Below are positions 18,558 through 25,553 of a DNA stretch of 64,000 bases, piece by piece. The translations under genes and the position numbers were made by a program. The stretch comes from Pedobacter sp. (GTDB lineage Bacteria; Bacteroidota; Bacteroidia; Sphingobacteriales; Sphingobacteriaceae), in the NCBI GenBank assembly GCA_031119475.1, contig JAVHXV010000001.1, positions 372,001 through 436,000 of the forward strand, in the 5' to 3' direction. The notes under the pieces were generated by a model. It was not told where the DNA came from and searched no databases. It saw only the letters and a list, made by a program, of their open reading frames with translations. Positions within the stretch are counted from its first letter, which is position 1; every line of letters starts with the position of its first letter.

Positions 18558-19244
18558 CTACCTAATAAAATTCAAAAACGATTGAAATTGCGAGCGGTGC
18601 TTTTGGCGGTCCAGTTTAAAATAAAAGGCGCCTCTCTTGGAGCTTGATTTATCTTTTTCGGTTTGTTTGATCAGCAATCCACTTGCGGTGATCTTGCGGA
18701 TGAAATTGCGGTTGTCGATTGGCGAATCGTAGACCTGCTCATAAAGGGTCTGCAATTGGGGGATCGTAAATTTTTTGGGCAGCAGTTCGAACAGGATAGG
18801 GTGGAGTGCCGCCTGATACCTGATTTTTGCCAATGCTGACCTTACCATTTCGTCGTGGTCAAAGATCAGGGCCGGAATTTCTTTCAACTTAAACCATTCT
18901 GCGTGGTACTGGTCATTGATCTGTTTGCTGTATTTGTTGATATCGATCAGGGCAAAGTAGGCAATCGAGATCGTGCGTTCGATCGGATCGCGTTCAGGAT
19001 TGCCATAAGCACAGAACTGCTCCAGATAAACATCATGCAATCCCGTCAGCTCCAGTAAGATCCTTTTGGCTGCGCCATTCAGGTCCTCATTTTCGCCCAC
19101 AAATCCGCCCATCAAGCTCCACTGGTCCTTGATCGGTTCAATAGCCCGTTTAATGACCAATAACTTCAGGTGTTCGCCATCATAGCCGAAAATAATACAA
19201 TCGACTGCAACTAATATGGGTTTCTGGTTTAAATATTTTGCCAT
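18558..19244 (-). CDS. NUDIX-domain transcriptional regulator (NrtR/AraR-like)
   Basis: The start is taken at the ATG at 19244 (228 residues); a TTG two codons upstream would overlap the previous stop. The N-terminal ~150 residues form a NUDIX fold and the C-terminal ~75 a winged helix (KKFTIPQLQTLYEQVYDSP, FIRKITASGLL). The NUDIX box is degenerate: in GFVGENEDLNGAAKRILLEL the conserved REUxEE becomes RILLEL, so two of the metal-binding Glu are lost. That is typical of NrtR-family regulators, in which the NUDIX domain senses a ligand. In Bacteroides a member of this family (AraR) responds to L-arabinose. The gene is 2 bp after the HAD gene, so they are co-expressed; a sugar-linked regulator is the best reading. 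Confidence 0.85.
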   Translation of the reverse strand: MAKYLNQKPILVAVDCIIFGYDGEHLKLLVIKRAIEPIKDQWSLMGGFVGENEDLNGAAKRILLELTGLHDVYLEQFCAYGNPERDPIERTISIAYFALIDINKYSKQINDQYHAEWFKLKEIPALIFDHDEMVRSALAKIRYQAALHPILFELLPKKFTIPQLQTLYEQVYDSPIDNRNFIRKITASGLLIKQTEKDKSSSKRGAFYFKLDRQKHRSQFQSFLNFIR

Positions 19245-19246
19245 AA

Positions 19247-19918
19247 TCAAAATAGTTCGTTTAGGATTGGATCATTGTAATCAGATAAAAACCGCAGGAT
19301 GTGGTCAAAATGTGCAAATTCCTCCGTCTGGTGGGTGGTCGTCAAGATCATGCATTTCATTCCGGCATGATGGGCAGACTCGGCGCCCTTGGGCACATCT
19401 TCGAAAACCAGGCAATCTGCGGGGCTTACGCCTAATGCGGCTGCAGCTTTCAAGAAAGTTTCGGCATTCGGCTTGCTCACTTCCACATCATGTGCGCTCA
19501 CAATCGCTTTAAAATAATGACGGATATCCAGCCCGTCCAGCACAAAATCGATATTAAATGGAATGGCTGCCGAACCGATCGCCATCTTGATCCCCGCCTG
19601 TGCGGCCTTTTCCAGAAAATCATGAAGGCCATCGATCAATTTCAGGTGCGGAAGAAAGGCCTGTTGGTAGGCTTTCTCCTTTTTGAAGGAAATCTCTTCC
19701 AATGCTGCAGGACTAAAATGATCCTTTCCAAACACCCTGACCAGCAGTTCTTCATTCTTGCCATACATTTCTTTTTTTACCTCGTCATAGGAAAGCCGGG
19801 CCCCCAATCCCTGTGTAAGGATGGCATGCCAGGCTTCGGTATGATAGCCCATATCGTTGATCATGGTGCCATTCAGGTCGAATAGAAATGCTTTTGGTTT
19901 GAACTGCGCTGGTTGCAT
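19247..19918 (-). CDS. HAD-superfamily hydrolase, beta-phosphoglucomutase-like, with altered motif I
   Basis: The 223-residue protein has the HAD core with a helical cap of the beta-phosphoglucomutase/phosphatase type. Motif II is AIGSAA, motif III contains VSKPNAETF (Lys), motif IV is VFEDVPKGAESA (Glu-Asp). Motif I reads FDLNGTMIND: the nucleophile Asp14 is present, but the second Asp, the usual acid/base residue, is Asn16. This may slow or change catalysis compared with DxDGT enzymes, so phosphatase or mutase activity should not be assumed. It shares a transcript with the NUDIX-type regulator and is divergent from the mutarotase gene, which points to a role in sugar phosphate handling. Confidence 0.82.
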   Translation of the reverse strand: MQPAQFKPKAFLFDLNGTMINDMGYHTEAWHAILTQGLGARLSYDEVKKEMYGKNEELLVRVFGKDHFSPAALEEISFKKEKAYQQAFLPHLKLIDGLHDFLEKAAQAGIKMAIGSAAIPFNIDFVLDGLDIRHYFKAIVSAHDVEVSKPNAETFLKAAAALGVSPADCLVFEDVPKGAESAHHAGMKCMILTTTHQTEEFAHFDHILRFLSDYNDPILNELF

Positions 19919-20005
19919 AGGCGACTAAATTAAAGATATTTTGTTATTATCGTTATGATGACGTTAATTTATTTTCTTACATTAGGCTAACCAATACTAA
20001 ATCTC

Positions 20006-21145
20006 ATGAAAAAAATACTTCAGCAACTTCCAATTGTTGCACTTTGTTTAGGTGTCGCAATTTCTTCCTGCCAATCGCCTCAAAAGGGCACAGAAAACGC
20101 CAATGCGCCCGATTCCGCCTATCACGCTGACATTGATGGGAAAGAAGTGAAGTTGTATACCTTAAAGAACAAGAGTGGGGCAAGCGTTGCGATCACCAAC
20201 TATGGCGGCCGCGTCGTTTCGCTTTTGGTACCAGACCAAAATGGAAAGTTAACGGATGTGGTTTTGGGCTATGATAGCCTTAAATCGTACCAGAAGAAGG
20301 GAGAGCCATTTTTTGGAGCCTTAATTGGCCGCTATGGCAATCGGATCGGCAAGGGCAAATTCACCCTGGAAGGCAAAACCTATCAATTGCAGCTGAACGA
20401 TGGCACCAATACTTTGCATGGCGGAACAGATGGTTTCTTTGGAAAAGTATGGGATGCGAAGCAGAACGGACAGCAATTGGAATTAACTTATACCTCAAAT
20501 GATGGTGAAGCAGGCTATCCCGGCAAACTGACCGCCAAGGTAACCTACACTTGGCGTGATGACAATGCGCTCCAGATCGATTATGTGGCCACTACAGACC
20601 AGACCACGATCGTGAACCTGACCAACCATGCTTATTTTAACCTGAGCGGCGAAGGTAAATCGACCATTTTAGACCATGAACTGATGATTGCTGCTGATGC
20701 CATTACCCCGGTAGACAGTACGCTCATCCCAACTGGAAAACTAATGCCCGTTAAGGGAACTCCATTTGATTTCAATACAGCCAAGGCCATTGGCCGTGAT
20801 ATCGAAACTAAAGATGAACAGTTGAAATTTGGCAAAGGCTACGACCACAATTTTGCATTGGTGGCCCATGATGGCAAAAAACCTGTTGCAACAGTCAAAA
20901 GTCCGGTTACGGGCATCCTGATGGAAATCTACACTACAGAGCCAGGGCTGCAATTTTATTGCGGCAACTTCTTAACCGGCGAAGATAAAGATGGAAAGGG
21001 CGGAAAGTCTTATCCGCACCGCTCGGCATTCTGCCTGGAAACACAACATTTCCCAGATGCACCCAACCATCCAAACTTTGCCTCTACCGTACTCAAGCCC
21101 GGACAGACCTACACTTCGAGCACGACGTATAAGTTTTTGAAGTAG
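20006..21145 (+). CDS. galM: Aldose 1-epimerase (mutarotase), exported lipoprotein
   Basis: The 379-residue protein has a lipoprotein signal (lipobox ISSC, Cys22) followed by a GalM-type beta-sandwich. Family motifs are clear: ITNYGGRVVSLLVPD, GRYGNRIGKGKF, LHGG, the catalytic His in NLTNHAYFNLSG, and the catalytic Glu in FCLETQHFPDAPNHPNF. It interconverts alpha and beta anomers of free aldoses; here it should act in the periplasm on sugars freed by the exported hydrolases, before uptake. The gene stands alone with a divergent HAD/NUDIX pair 88 bp upstream. Confidence 0.95.
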   Translation: MKKILQQLPIVALCLGVAISSCQSPQKGTENANAPDSAYHADIDGKEVKLYTLKNKSGASVAITNYGGRVVSLLVPDQNGKLTDVVLGYDSLKSYQKKGEPFFGALIGRYGNRIGKGKFTLEGKTYQLQLNDGTNTLHGGTDGFFGKVWDAKQNGQQLELTYTSNDGEAGYPGKLTAKVTYTWRDDNALQIDYVATTDQTTIVNLTNHAYFNLSGEGKSTILDHELMIAADAITPVDSTLIPTGKLMPVKGTPFDFNTAKAIGRDIETKDEQLKFGKGYDHNFALVAHDGKKPVATVKSPVTGILMEIYTTEPGLQFYCGNFLTGEDKDGKGGKSYPHRSAFCLETQHFPDAPNHPNFASTVLKPGQTYTSSTTYKFLK

Positions 21146-21383
21146 TTGAAGAAATATTAAGTTGTAAGTATCAAGTAATTAGTATCAAGTAGTAAGACAA
21201 GATGGCTAGGATTAACGCTTTAGTCCCAGTCTTGCTACTTTCTACTTTCTACTTGTTACTTGTTACTTGATACTTGATACTTGATACTTGTTACTTGTTA
21301 CTTGATACTTGTTACTTGATACTTGATACCTGCTACTTGATACCTGCTACTTGATACCTGCTACTCGCCCTCAGCTCTTCGCT
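21146..21383. repeat. Heptad array block, TACTTGA/TACTTGT/TACCTGC units
   Basis: The whole 238-bp convergent gap is built of short phased units. It starts right after the mutarotase stop with AAGTATC-type units. After a short unique spacer come about twenty 7-bp units: TACTTGT, TACTTGA and alternating TACCTGC/TACTTGA. It ends with CGCCCTC, AGCTCTT and CGCTCTA units against the stop codon of the minus-strand gene. No gene is present. Confidence 0.82.
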
Positions 21384-22550
21384 CTACTTTATCAACCTTT
21401 CAGGAAACTGCGATACCTGCTCAATGGTAAGCTGCTGCATGATCTGGTAGAGGTGGGTCTTGAACATGTTGATGGTATGTTCTCCGCCTGCATCGCCCAG
21501 GGCGCCAACCCCGTACATGAAGGGCCTGCCCATAAAGTTAAATGCTGAGCCGACCGCATGGGCCCTGGCCAGATCTACACCAGAACGGATGCCGCCATCC
21601 ATCATGATCTTGAGTTTGGAGCGGTATGCCGGATTGCCAGCTAACCTGGTCAATGATCGAATGGACGATTCGCCGGCATCGATCTGTCTTCCGCCATGAT
21701 TGGAAACGATTACCCCATCGGCACCGATCTGTATCGCTGCCTGCATGTCTTCGTCGGTAGCGATACCTTTTAATACCAAAGGCCCTTTCCAACGTTCCCG
21801 AATGGCCGATACTTTTTCGATGTCGACCTTACCTGTAAAGGTCCTGTTCATAAATTGTCCCAATTGGGCCATATCTAGGCCTTTTTCCATATAGGGTTTG
21901 AGGGTAGCAAAGGATGGGATGCCATGTTGTAGGGTCTTGATGCCCCACAACGGACGCGCCATGGCCTGAAGGATATTGTTGATCGACATCTTTGGCGGAA
22001 TGGAAAGCCCGCTCTTGATTTCCTTATACCTTAATCCAAATGCCGGCACATCGACCAGTACAACCAATACCGGGCACTCTACGGCCTTTAGACGGTTTAA
22101 GATGTCATCCCTAAGCGTGTTTTCTGTCGGATGGTACAATTGGAACCAGGCTTTCCCTTCAGATACTTCTGCGATCCTTTCAATGCTGCTGGTTGATACC
22201 GTGCTCAACGTATAGGGGATATCATGTTTAGCTGCCGCCCTGGCCAGAATTTCTGGGGCATTGGGCCACATCAGTCCCTGCAGCCCGATGGGAGAGATGC
22301 CAAAGGGCGCACTATACCGCTTGCCGAACAGCTCCACAGACATGTCGATTTCACCGCCCACACGCAGGTAATTGGGCTTAAGAAGGATATCACCGAAATC
22401 ATGCTCATTCCGTGCTAAATTGAGCCCTTCATTGCATCCGCCTTCCAGGTAATCAAAGGCAAACTTCGGTATCCTTGATTTGGCTTTTCGCCTCAGGTCG
22501 GCTACAGAAGGATATTGGGGGTGATAGGGAAAAGTTATTTTTTTGCTCAT
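21384..22550 (-). CDS. lldD: FMN-dependent alpha-hydroxy-acid dehydrogenase (L-lactate dehydrogenase-like)
   Basis: The ATG at 22550 gives 388 residues; a TTG seven codons upstream is less likely. The protein has the FMN-dependent alpha-hydroxy-acid oxidase fold: FDYLEGGCNEG near the start, PIGLQGLMWPNAPEILARAA, TLSTVSTSSIE, and the catalytic His/FMN motif VSNHGGRQID, followed by DGGIRSGVDLARAHAVGS. Members oxidise L-lactate or related 2-hydroxy acids to 2-oxo acids, with electrons passing to the quinone pool in dehydrogenase forms. It is the last gene of a four-gene operon in which the FAH enzyme should release lactate, so L-lactate to pyruvate is the likely reaction. Confidence 0.88.
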   Translation of the reverse strand: MSKKITFPYHPQYPSVADLRRKAKSRIPKFAFDYLEGGCNEGLNLARNEHDFGDILLKPNYLRVGGEIDMSVELFGKRYSAPFGISPIGLQGLMWPNAPEILARAAAKHDIPYTLSTVSTSSIERIAEVSEGKAWFQLYHPTENTLRDDILNRLKAVECPVLVVLVDVPAFGLRYKEIKSGLSIPPKMSINNILQAMARPLWGIKTLQHGIPSFATLKPYMEKGLDMAQLGQFMNRTFTGKVDIEKVSAIRERWKGPLVLKGIATDEDMQAAIQIGADGVIVSNHGGRQIDAGESSIRSLTRLAGNPAYRSKLKIMMDGGIRSGVDLARAHAVGSAFNFMGRPFMYGVGALGDAGGEHTINMFKTHLYQIMQQLTIEQVSQFPERLIK

Positions 22551-22664
22551 CTCGTATTTGGTATAGTCCAAAAATAATGGTTACGGTTGGAAGAAGTGTC
22601 ATGGAGTGTCATGGGTTTTACTTAAACACTTAGGAACACAGTTTCTCATCGTTTGATTAGTTTG

Positions 22665-23504
22665 TTATGCCGATGTGGTTAAATCTAAACGATAGCAGCG
22701 GATGGCATTGTCCCGCAAGATCTTATGCTGTTCATCTGTGCTGAATTGTTCGAGGTATTTTTTCACCAAGCCTATCCATTGCTGATAGCTTCTGCTCAGC
22801 GTAAGCACGGGCCAGTCGCTCGCGAATAAGATCCGATCTAAGCCAAATTGGTTAAAAACCACATCAAAACAATCAAAAATCTGCTTTTCTGTCCAGTTCT
22901 GCCAATCTGCTTCGGTCAATAGGCCGGATAATTTGCAGCAGACGTTCTGGTTTTGGGCTAAAATAGAAATGTTATCGGCCCATGCCGCCATATTTCCGCT
23001 TTTGATGTTGGGCTTGCCACAATGGTCCAATATGAATGATTGTCCGGGTACGAGGTCTACCAATCTGATCATGCTCGGCAACTGGTCGTGATAGCACAAC
23101 AGGTCATAGCTGTACCCATGTTCCCGGAGCTGACGTAGCCCGTCAATAAAACTTTTTGCCAGTATAAAATCCTCGTTTTCTGCCTGGAGCACATGTCGCC
23201 AGCCCTTGATCAGTGGAAAGTTTTTCCAATAGCCTAAATGCTCGCCGAGCAATGGATGGCAAAGGTCTACCCAGCCAACAATGCCCTTGATCAGCTTATT
23301 TTTAGACGCCAAATCCAACAGGAAAACATTTTCTGCTTCGCTCTGGCTGGCCTGTACGGCAATGCATCCTTCCAATTTGTGTTCAGGGTCTGCGCGCTGC
23401 AGGTCGGCAGGCAAGAAATCCCGTTGGATCACCGCCATGTCAGCATTGATCCAGCTATCCCTAACCGGGTCAAAATTCCAGAAATGTACGTGTGTATCGA
23501 TCAT
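22665..23504 (-). CDS. Amidohydrolase_2 family lactonase, L-fuconolactonase-like
   Basis: The 279-residue protein belongs to the TIM-barrel amidohydrolase_2 group. It begins MIDTHVHFWNFD, the metal-binding HxH strand typical of L-fuconolactonases, and continues with IVGWVDL, FILDHCGKPNIKSG (His) and ILFASDWPV (Asp). Such enzymes open sugar lactones or related cyclic esters. Its neighbours are an SDR dehydrogenase, an FAH-family hydrolase and a lactate dehydrogenase, which together match the non-phosphorylative L-fucose pathway after lactone formation. L-rhamnono-lactone is an equally possible substrate. Confidence 0.85.
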   Translation of the reverse strand: MIDTHVHFWNFDPVRDSWINADMAVIQRDFLPADLQRADPEHKLEGCIAVQASQSEAENVFLLDLASKNKLIKGIVGWVDLCHPLLGEHLGYWKNFPLIKGWRHVLQAENEDFILAKSFIDGLRQLREHGYSYDLLCYHDQLPSMIRLVDLVPGQSFILDHCGKPNIKSGNMAAWADNISILAQNQNVCCKLSGLLTEADWQNWTEKQIFDCFDVVFNQFGLDRILFASDWPVLTLSRSYQQWIGLVKKYLEQFSTDEQHKILRDNAIRCYRLDLTTSA

Positions 23505-23516
23505 TTGATTAAGTCA

Positions 23517-23630
23517 AAAATTAAAAGTTAAAAGTTAAAAGTAAAAAGTAAAAAGTCCCCTCAGTTAGTATAGAACTACAAACTGCCAACCTGCCAACTG
23601 TAAGCTACTAACTACTAACTACCAACTGCC
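23517..23630. repeat. Heptad arrays running into the FAH stop codon
   Basis: AAAAGTT and AAAAGTA heptads (23522-23557) are followed after a short gap by CTACTAA, CTACCAA and CTGCCAA units (about 23582-23630). The second set crosses the stop codon of the FAH gene at 23608-23610 in unbroken 7-bp register, so the last few codons of that gene are made of repeat sequence. Confidence 0.7.
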
Positions 23631-24453
23631 TGCTCGATCCCAGGCCATCGATGCCCAGCTCAACAATGTCGCCAGGTTTAAGGTACCATGGTTCTGGTTT
23701 TTGTCCCAATCCAACACCTGCAGGCGTTCCTGTGGTAATTACATCCCCCGGAAGCAGCGTCATAAATTGGCTGAGGTAGGAGATGAGGAAAGGTACATTG
23801 AAGATGAGGTTGGAAGTATTGCCGTCCTGGAGCATTTTTCCATTCACTGTTAGCCATAGGCGCAACTGGTGTACATCGCCGATTTCATCGGGCGTAGCGA
23901 TAAAAGGGCCCAAAGGGGCGAAGGTATCACAACTTTTCCCTTTTACCCATTGTCCGTTGCGCTCCAATTGAAATTCGCGTTCGCTGTAATCGTTGTGGAG
24001 TACATATCCTGCCACGTGGTCCATGGCATGGGCCTCATCGACATATTTGGCGCGCTTGCCGATCACGACGGCCAATTCCACTTCCCAATCGGTTTTTTTA
24101 CTGTTCCTCGGGATTTCCAGATCGTCGTTCGGGCCCACAATGGCCGATGTGGCCTTAAAGAAAACAATGGGCTCTTTCGGAATGGGTGCATTGGTTTCTT
24201 CGGCATGGTCCCTGTAGTTCAGTCCAATGCAGATCAGTTTAGATGGCCTGGCCATAGGTGCGCCCAATCTAACCTGTTGGTCTACCTCTGGCAAACTTTG
24301 AGGATCCAATTGCTGCGCAAGCTCCTGGATGCCATTGCCGGCAAAAAATGCTTCATCATAGTCATTTACAAGGGCCGATACGTCATAATAACGATCATTG
24401 ATGATTACGCCCGGTTGCTCAGCTCCCGCTTCGCCAAATCTGATTAGTTTCAT
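23608..24453 (-). CDS. Fumarylacetoacetate hydrolase-family enzyme, probable 2,4-diketo-3-deoxy-L-fuconate hydrolase
   Basis: The 281-residue protein has the C-terminal FAH fold: LICIGLNYRDHAEE, EPIVFFKATSAIVGPND, TDWEVELAVVIGKRAKY with metal-binding acids, NDYSERE, KSCDTFAPLGPF and TGTPAGVGLGQ. It matches the group that hydrolyses 2,4-diketo-3-deoxy-sugar acids to pyruvate and L-lactate. A paralogue of similar length is at 54495. The C-terminal end RQLVVSS is encoded by the intruding heptad array and differs from the paralogue's end, so the original terminus may have been overwritten. The gene lies 122 bp after the SDR and 103 bp before the lactonase. Confidence 0.87.
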   Translation of the reverse strand: MKLIRFGEAGAEQPGVIINDRYYDVSALVNDYDEAFFAGNGIQELAQQLDPQSLPEVDQQVRLGAPMARPSKLICIGLNYRDHAEETNAPIPKEPIVFFKATSAIVGPNDDLEIPRNSKKTDWEVELAVVIGKRAKYVDEAHAMDHVAGYVLHNDYSEREFQLERNGQWVKGKSCDTFAPLGPFIATPDEIGDVHQLRLWLTVNGKMLQDGNTSNLIFNVPFLISYLSQFMTLLPGDVITTGTPAGVGLGQKPEPWYLKPGDIVELGIDGLGSSRQLVVSS

Positions 24454-24464
24454 TTAGGGTTGGT

Positions 24465-24577
24465 TAGTTGTTCGTTGTTTAGTTGGTTAGGCCTGTAGTC
24501 ACGCCAGTGTACTTAAGGAGTGTTTATCATACGCAATACGCTTTGCCCTACGCGCTACACGTTATGCGCTTTGCGCT
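24465..24577. repeat. Octad (GGTTGGTT-type) and heptad (CGC-type) arrays between FAH and SDR genes
   Basis: Next to the FAH start are 8-bp units related to the TTAACCAA class on the other strand (24465-24492). From 24529 to 24577 seven 7-bp units (ATACGCA, ATACGCT, TTGCCCT, ACGCGCT, ACACGTT, ATGCGCT, TTGCGCT) run exactly onto the SDR stop codon at 24576-24578. Confidence 0.68.
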
Positions 24578-25340
24578 AATTATTCAAAGTCGTAAACCCG
24601 CCATCGATCGGGTAATCACAGCCGGTAATAAATCCCGCCTCATCGCTGCAAAGGAATAGGGCCAGTGCGGCGATCTCCTCAGGCTTGCCCATCCGGCCAA
24701 TGGGCTGGGTCTTCGAAAGCTTTTCGAACATTTCCGGGATCTGGTCTGGATAGTTCTTCTCCAAAAATCCATCTACGAAGGGAGTATGCACACGGGCAGG
24801 GGAGATGGAGTTGCAACGGATGTGCTCATGGAGGTAGTCTTTTGCCACGCTCATGGTCATTGCTTTCACCGCACCTTTAGCAGCGCTGTACACAAAGCGA
24901 TCGGGCAGTCCAATGTTGGAGGCAATCGACGCCATGTTTACGATCACGCCACCACCTGCCAACCGGAGTTGCGGAATGGCAGCGAACAGGCAATTGTAAA
25001 CACCTTTTACGTTCACCTTCATCACCCGGTCAAAGTCGGCCTCGGCAGTCGTATCGGCCTTGCCAATGTGGGCAATCCCGGCATTATTGATCAAGATATC
25101 GATACTGCCAATTTGACAAAATGTTTTTATAACTATTTCTTGCTCAGCTACATCACAACCGTAACTAAAGCATTGGTTGCCATTGGCCAAAATCTGCTCA
25201 ACCGTTGCTTCGGCATGCGCCGCTGTCTGTTCGATGATGTGTACCACCGCTCCCTGCTTGGCCAATGTAATGGCAATGGCCTGGCCAATCCCGCTACCTC
25301 CTCCGGTAACCACCGCCTTTTTTCCCTGTAATGAAAACAT
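24576..25340 (-). CDS. Short-chain dehydrogenase, probable 2-keto-3-deoxy-L-fuconate dehydrogenase
   Basis: This is a classical SDR of 254 residues: TGGGSGIG for NAD(P), a CDV strand, NNAG, MASIAS with the catalytic Ser, and YSAAK with Tyr and Lys. The C-terminal DYPIDGGFTTL is common in sugar-acid dehydrogenases. The ISPARVHTPFVDGFLEKN segment resembles enzymes that oxidise 2-keto-3-deoxy-L-fuconate to the 2,4-diketo acid, the substrate of the FAH enzyme downstream; this assignment rests mainly on operon context. It is the first gene of the minus-strand operon, divergent from the exported hydrolase operon across a 213-bp region with an inverted repeat. Confidence 0.86.
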   Translation of the reverse strand: MFSLQGKKAVVTGGGSGIGQAIAITLAKQGAVVHIIEQTAAHAEATVEQILANGNQCFSYGCDVAEQEIVIKTFCQIGSIDILINNAGIAHIGKADTTAEADFDRVMKVNVKGVYNCLFAAIPQLRLAGGGVIVNMASIASNIGLPDRFVYSAAKGAVKAMTMSVAKDYLHEHIRCNSISPARVHTPFVDGFLEKNYPDQIPEMFEKLSKTQPIGRMGKPEEIAALALFLCSDEAGFITGCDYPIDGGFTTLNN

Positions 25341-25424
25341 GCTGATATGTTATTATTTAATAAGTGAATTTAAGCTTTCCTCCGTCTAATCAAAAATCAA
25401 AAAAACTAAGTTAAATATTTTTAC

Positions 25425-25445
25425 CAGTAAATAAATAATTTACTG
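25425..25445. promoter_or_regulatory. Perfect inverted repeat, candidate shared operator of the divergent operons
   Basis: CAGTAAAT-AAATA-ATTTACTG is an 8+5+8 perfect inverted repeat, suited to a dimeric regulator. It sits between the SDR operon (minus) and the hydrolase operon (plus), 41 bp before the plus-strand -7 box. Read on the minus strand it includes AACAGTAAAT, close to the AACAGTRCAT core of the boxes at 4778 and 10737, so related regulators may be involved. Confidence 0.5.
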
Positions 25446-25485
25446 TTGAATAAAAAATGTTACAAGAAAACAGCTTGCTTTTCGT

Positions 25486-25493
25486 TAGCTTTG
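25486..25493 (+). promoter_or_regulatory. Candidate -7 promoter box of the exported hydrolase operon
   Basis: TAGCTTTG matches the Bacteroidota -7 consensus TAnnTTTG at all fixed positions and lies 60 bp before the ATG at 25554. The -33 TTG element is not convincing. Confidence 0.5.
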
Positions 25494-25553
25494 TTTTAAG
25501 GCCAACCAAATATCGTTTTTGAACACTTGTTCAAATACCTTTGAACCAACAAC

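Noticed and set aside
21175..21365. Regular repeats that could be taken for a CRISPR array
   Set aside because: The repeat unit is 7 bp with no unique spacers of constant length and no cas genes nearby; it is a short tandem array.
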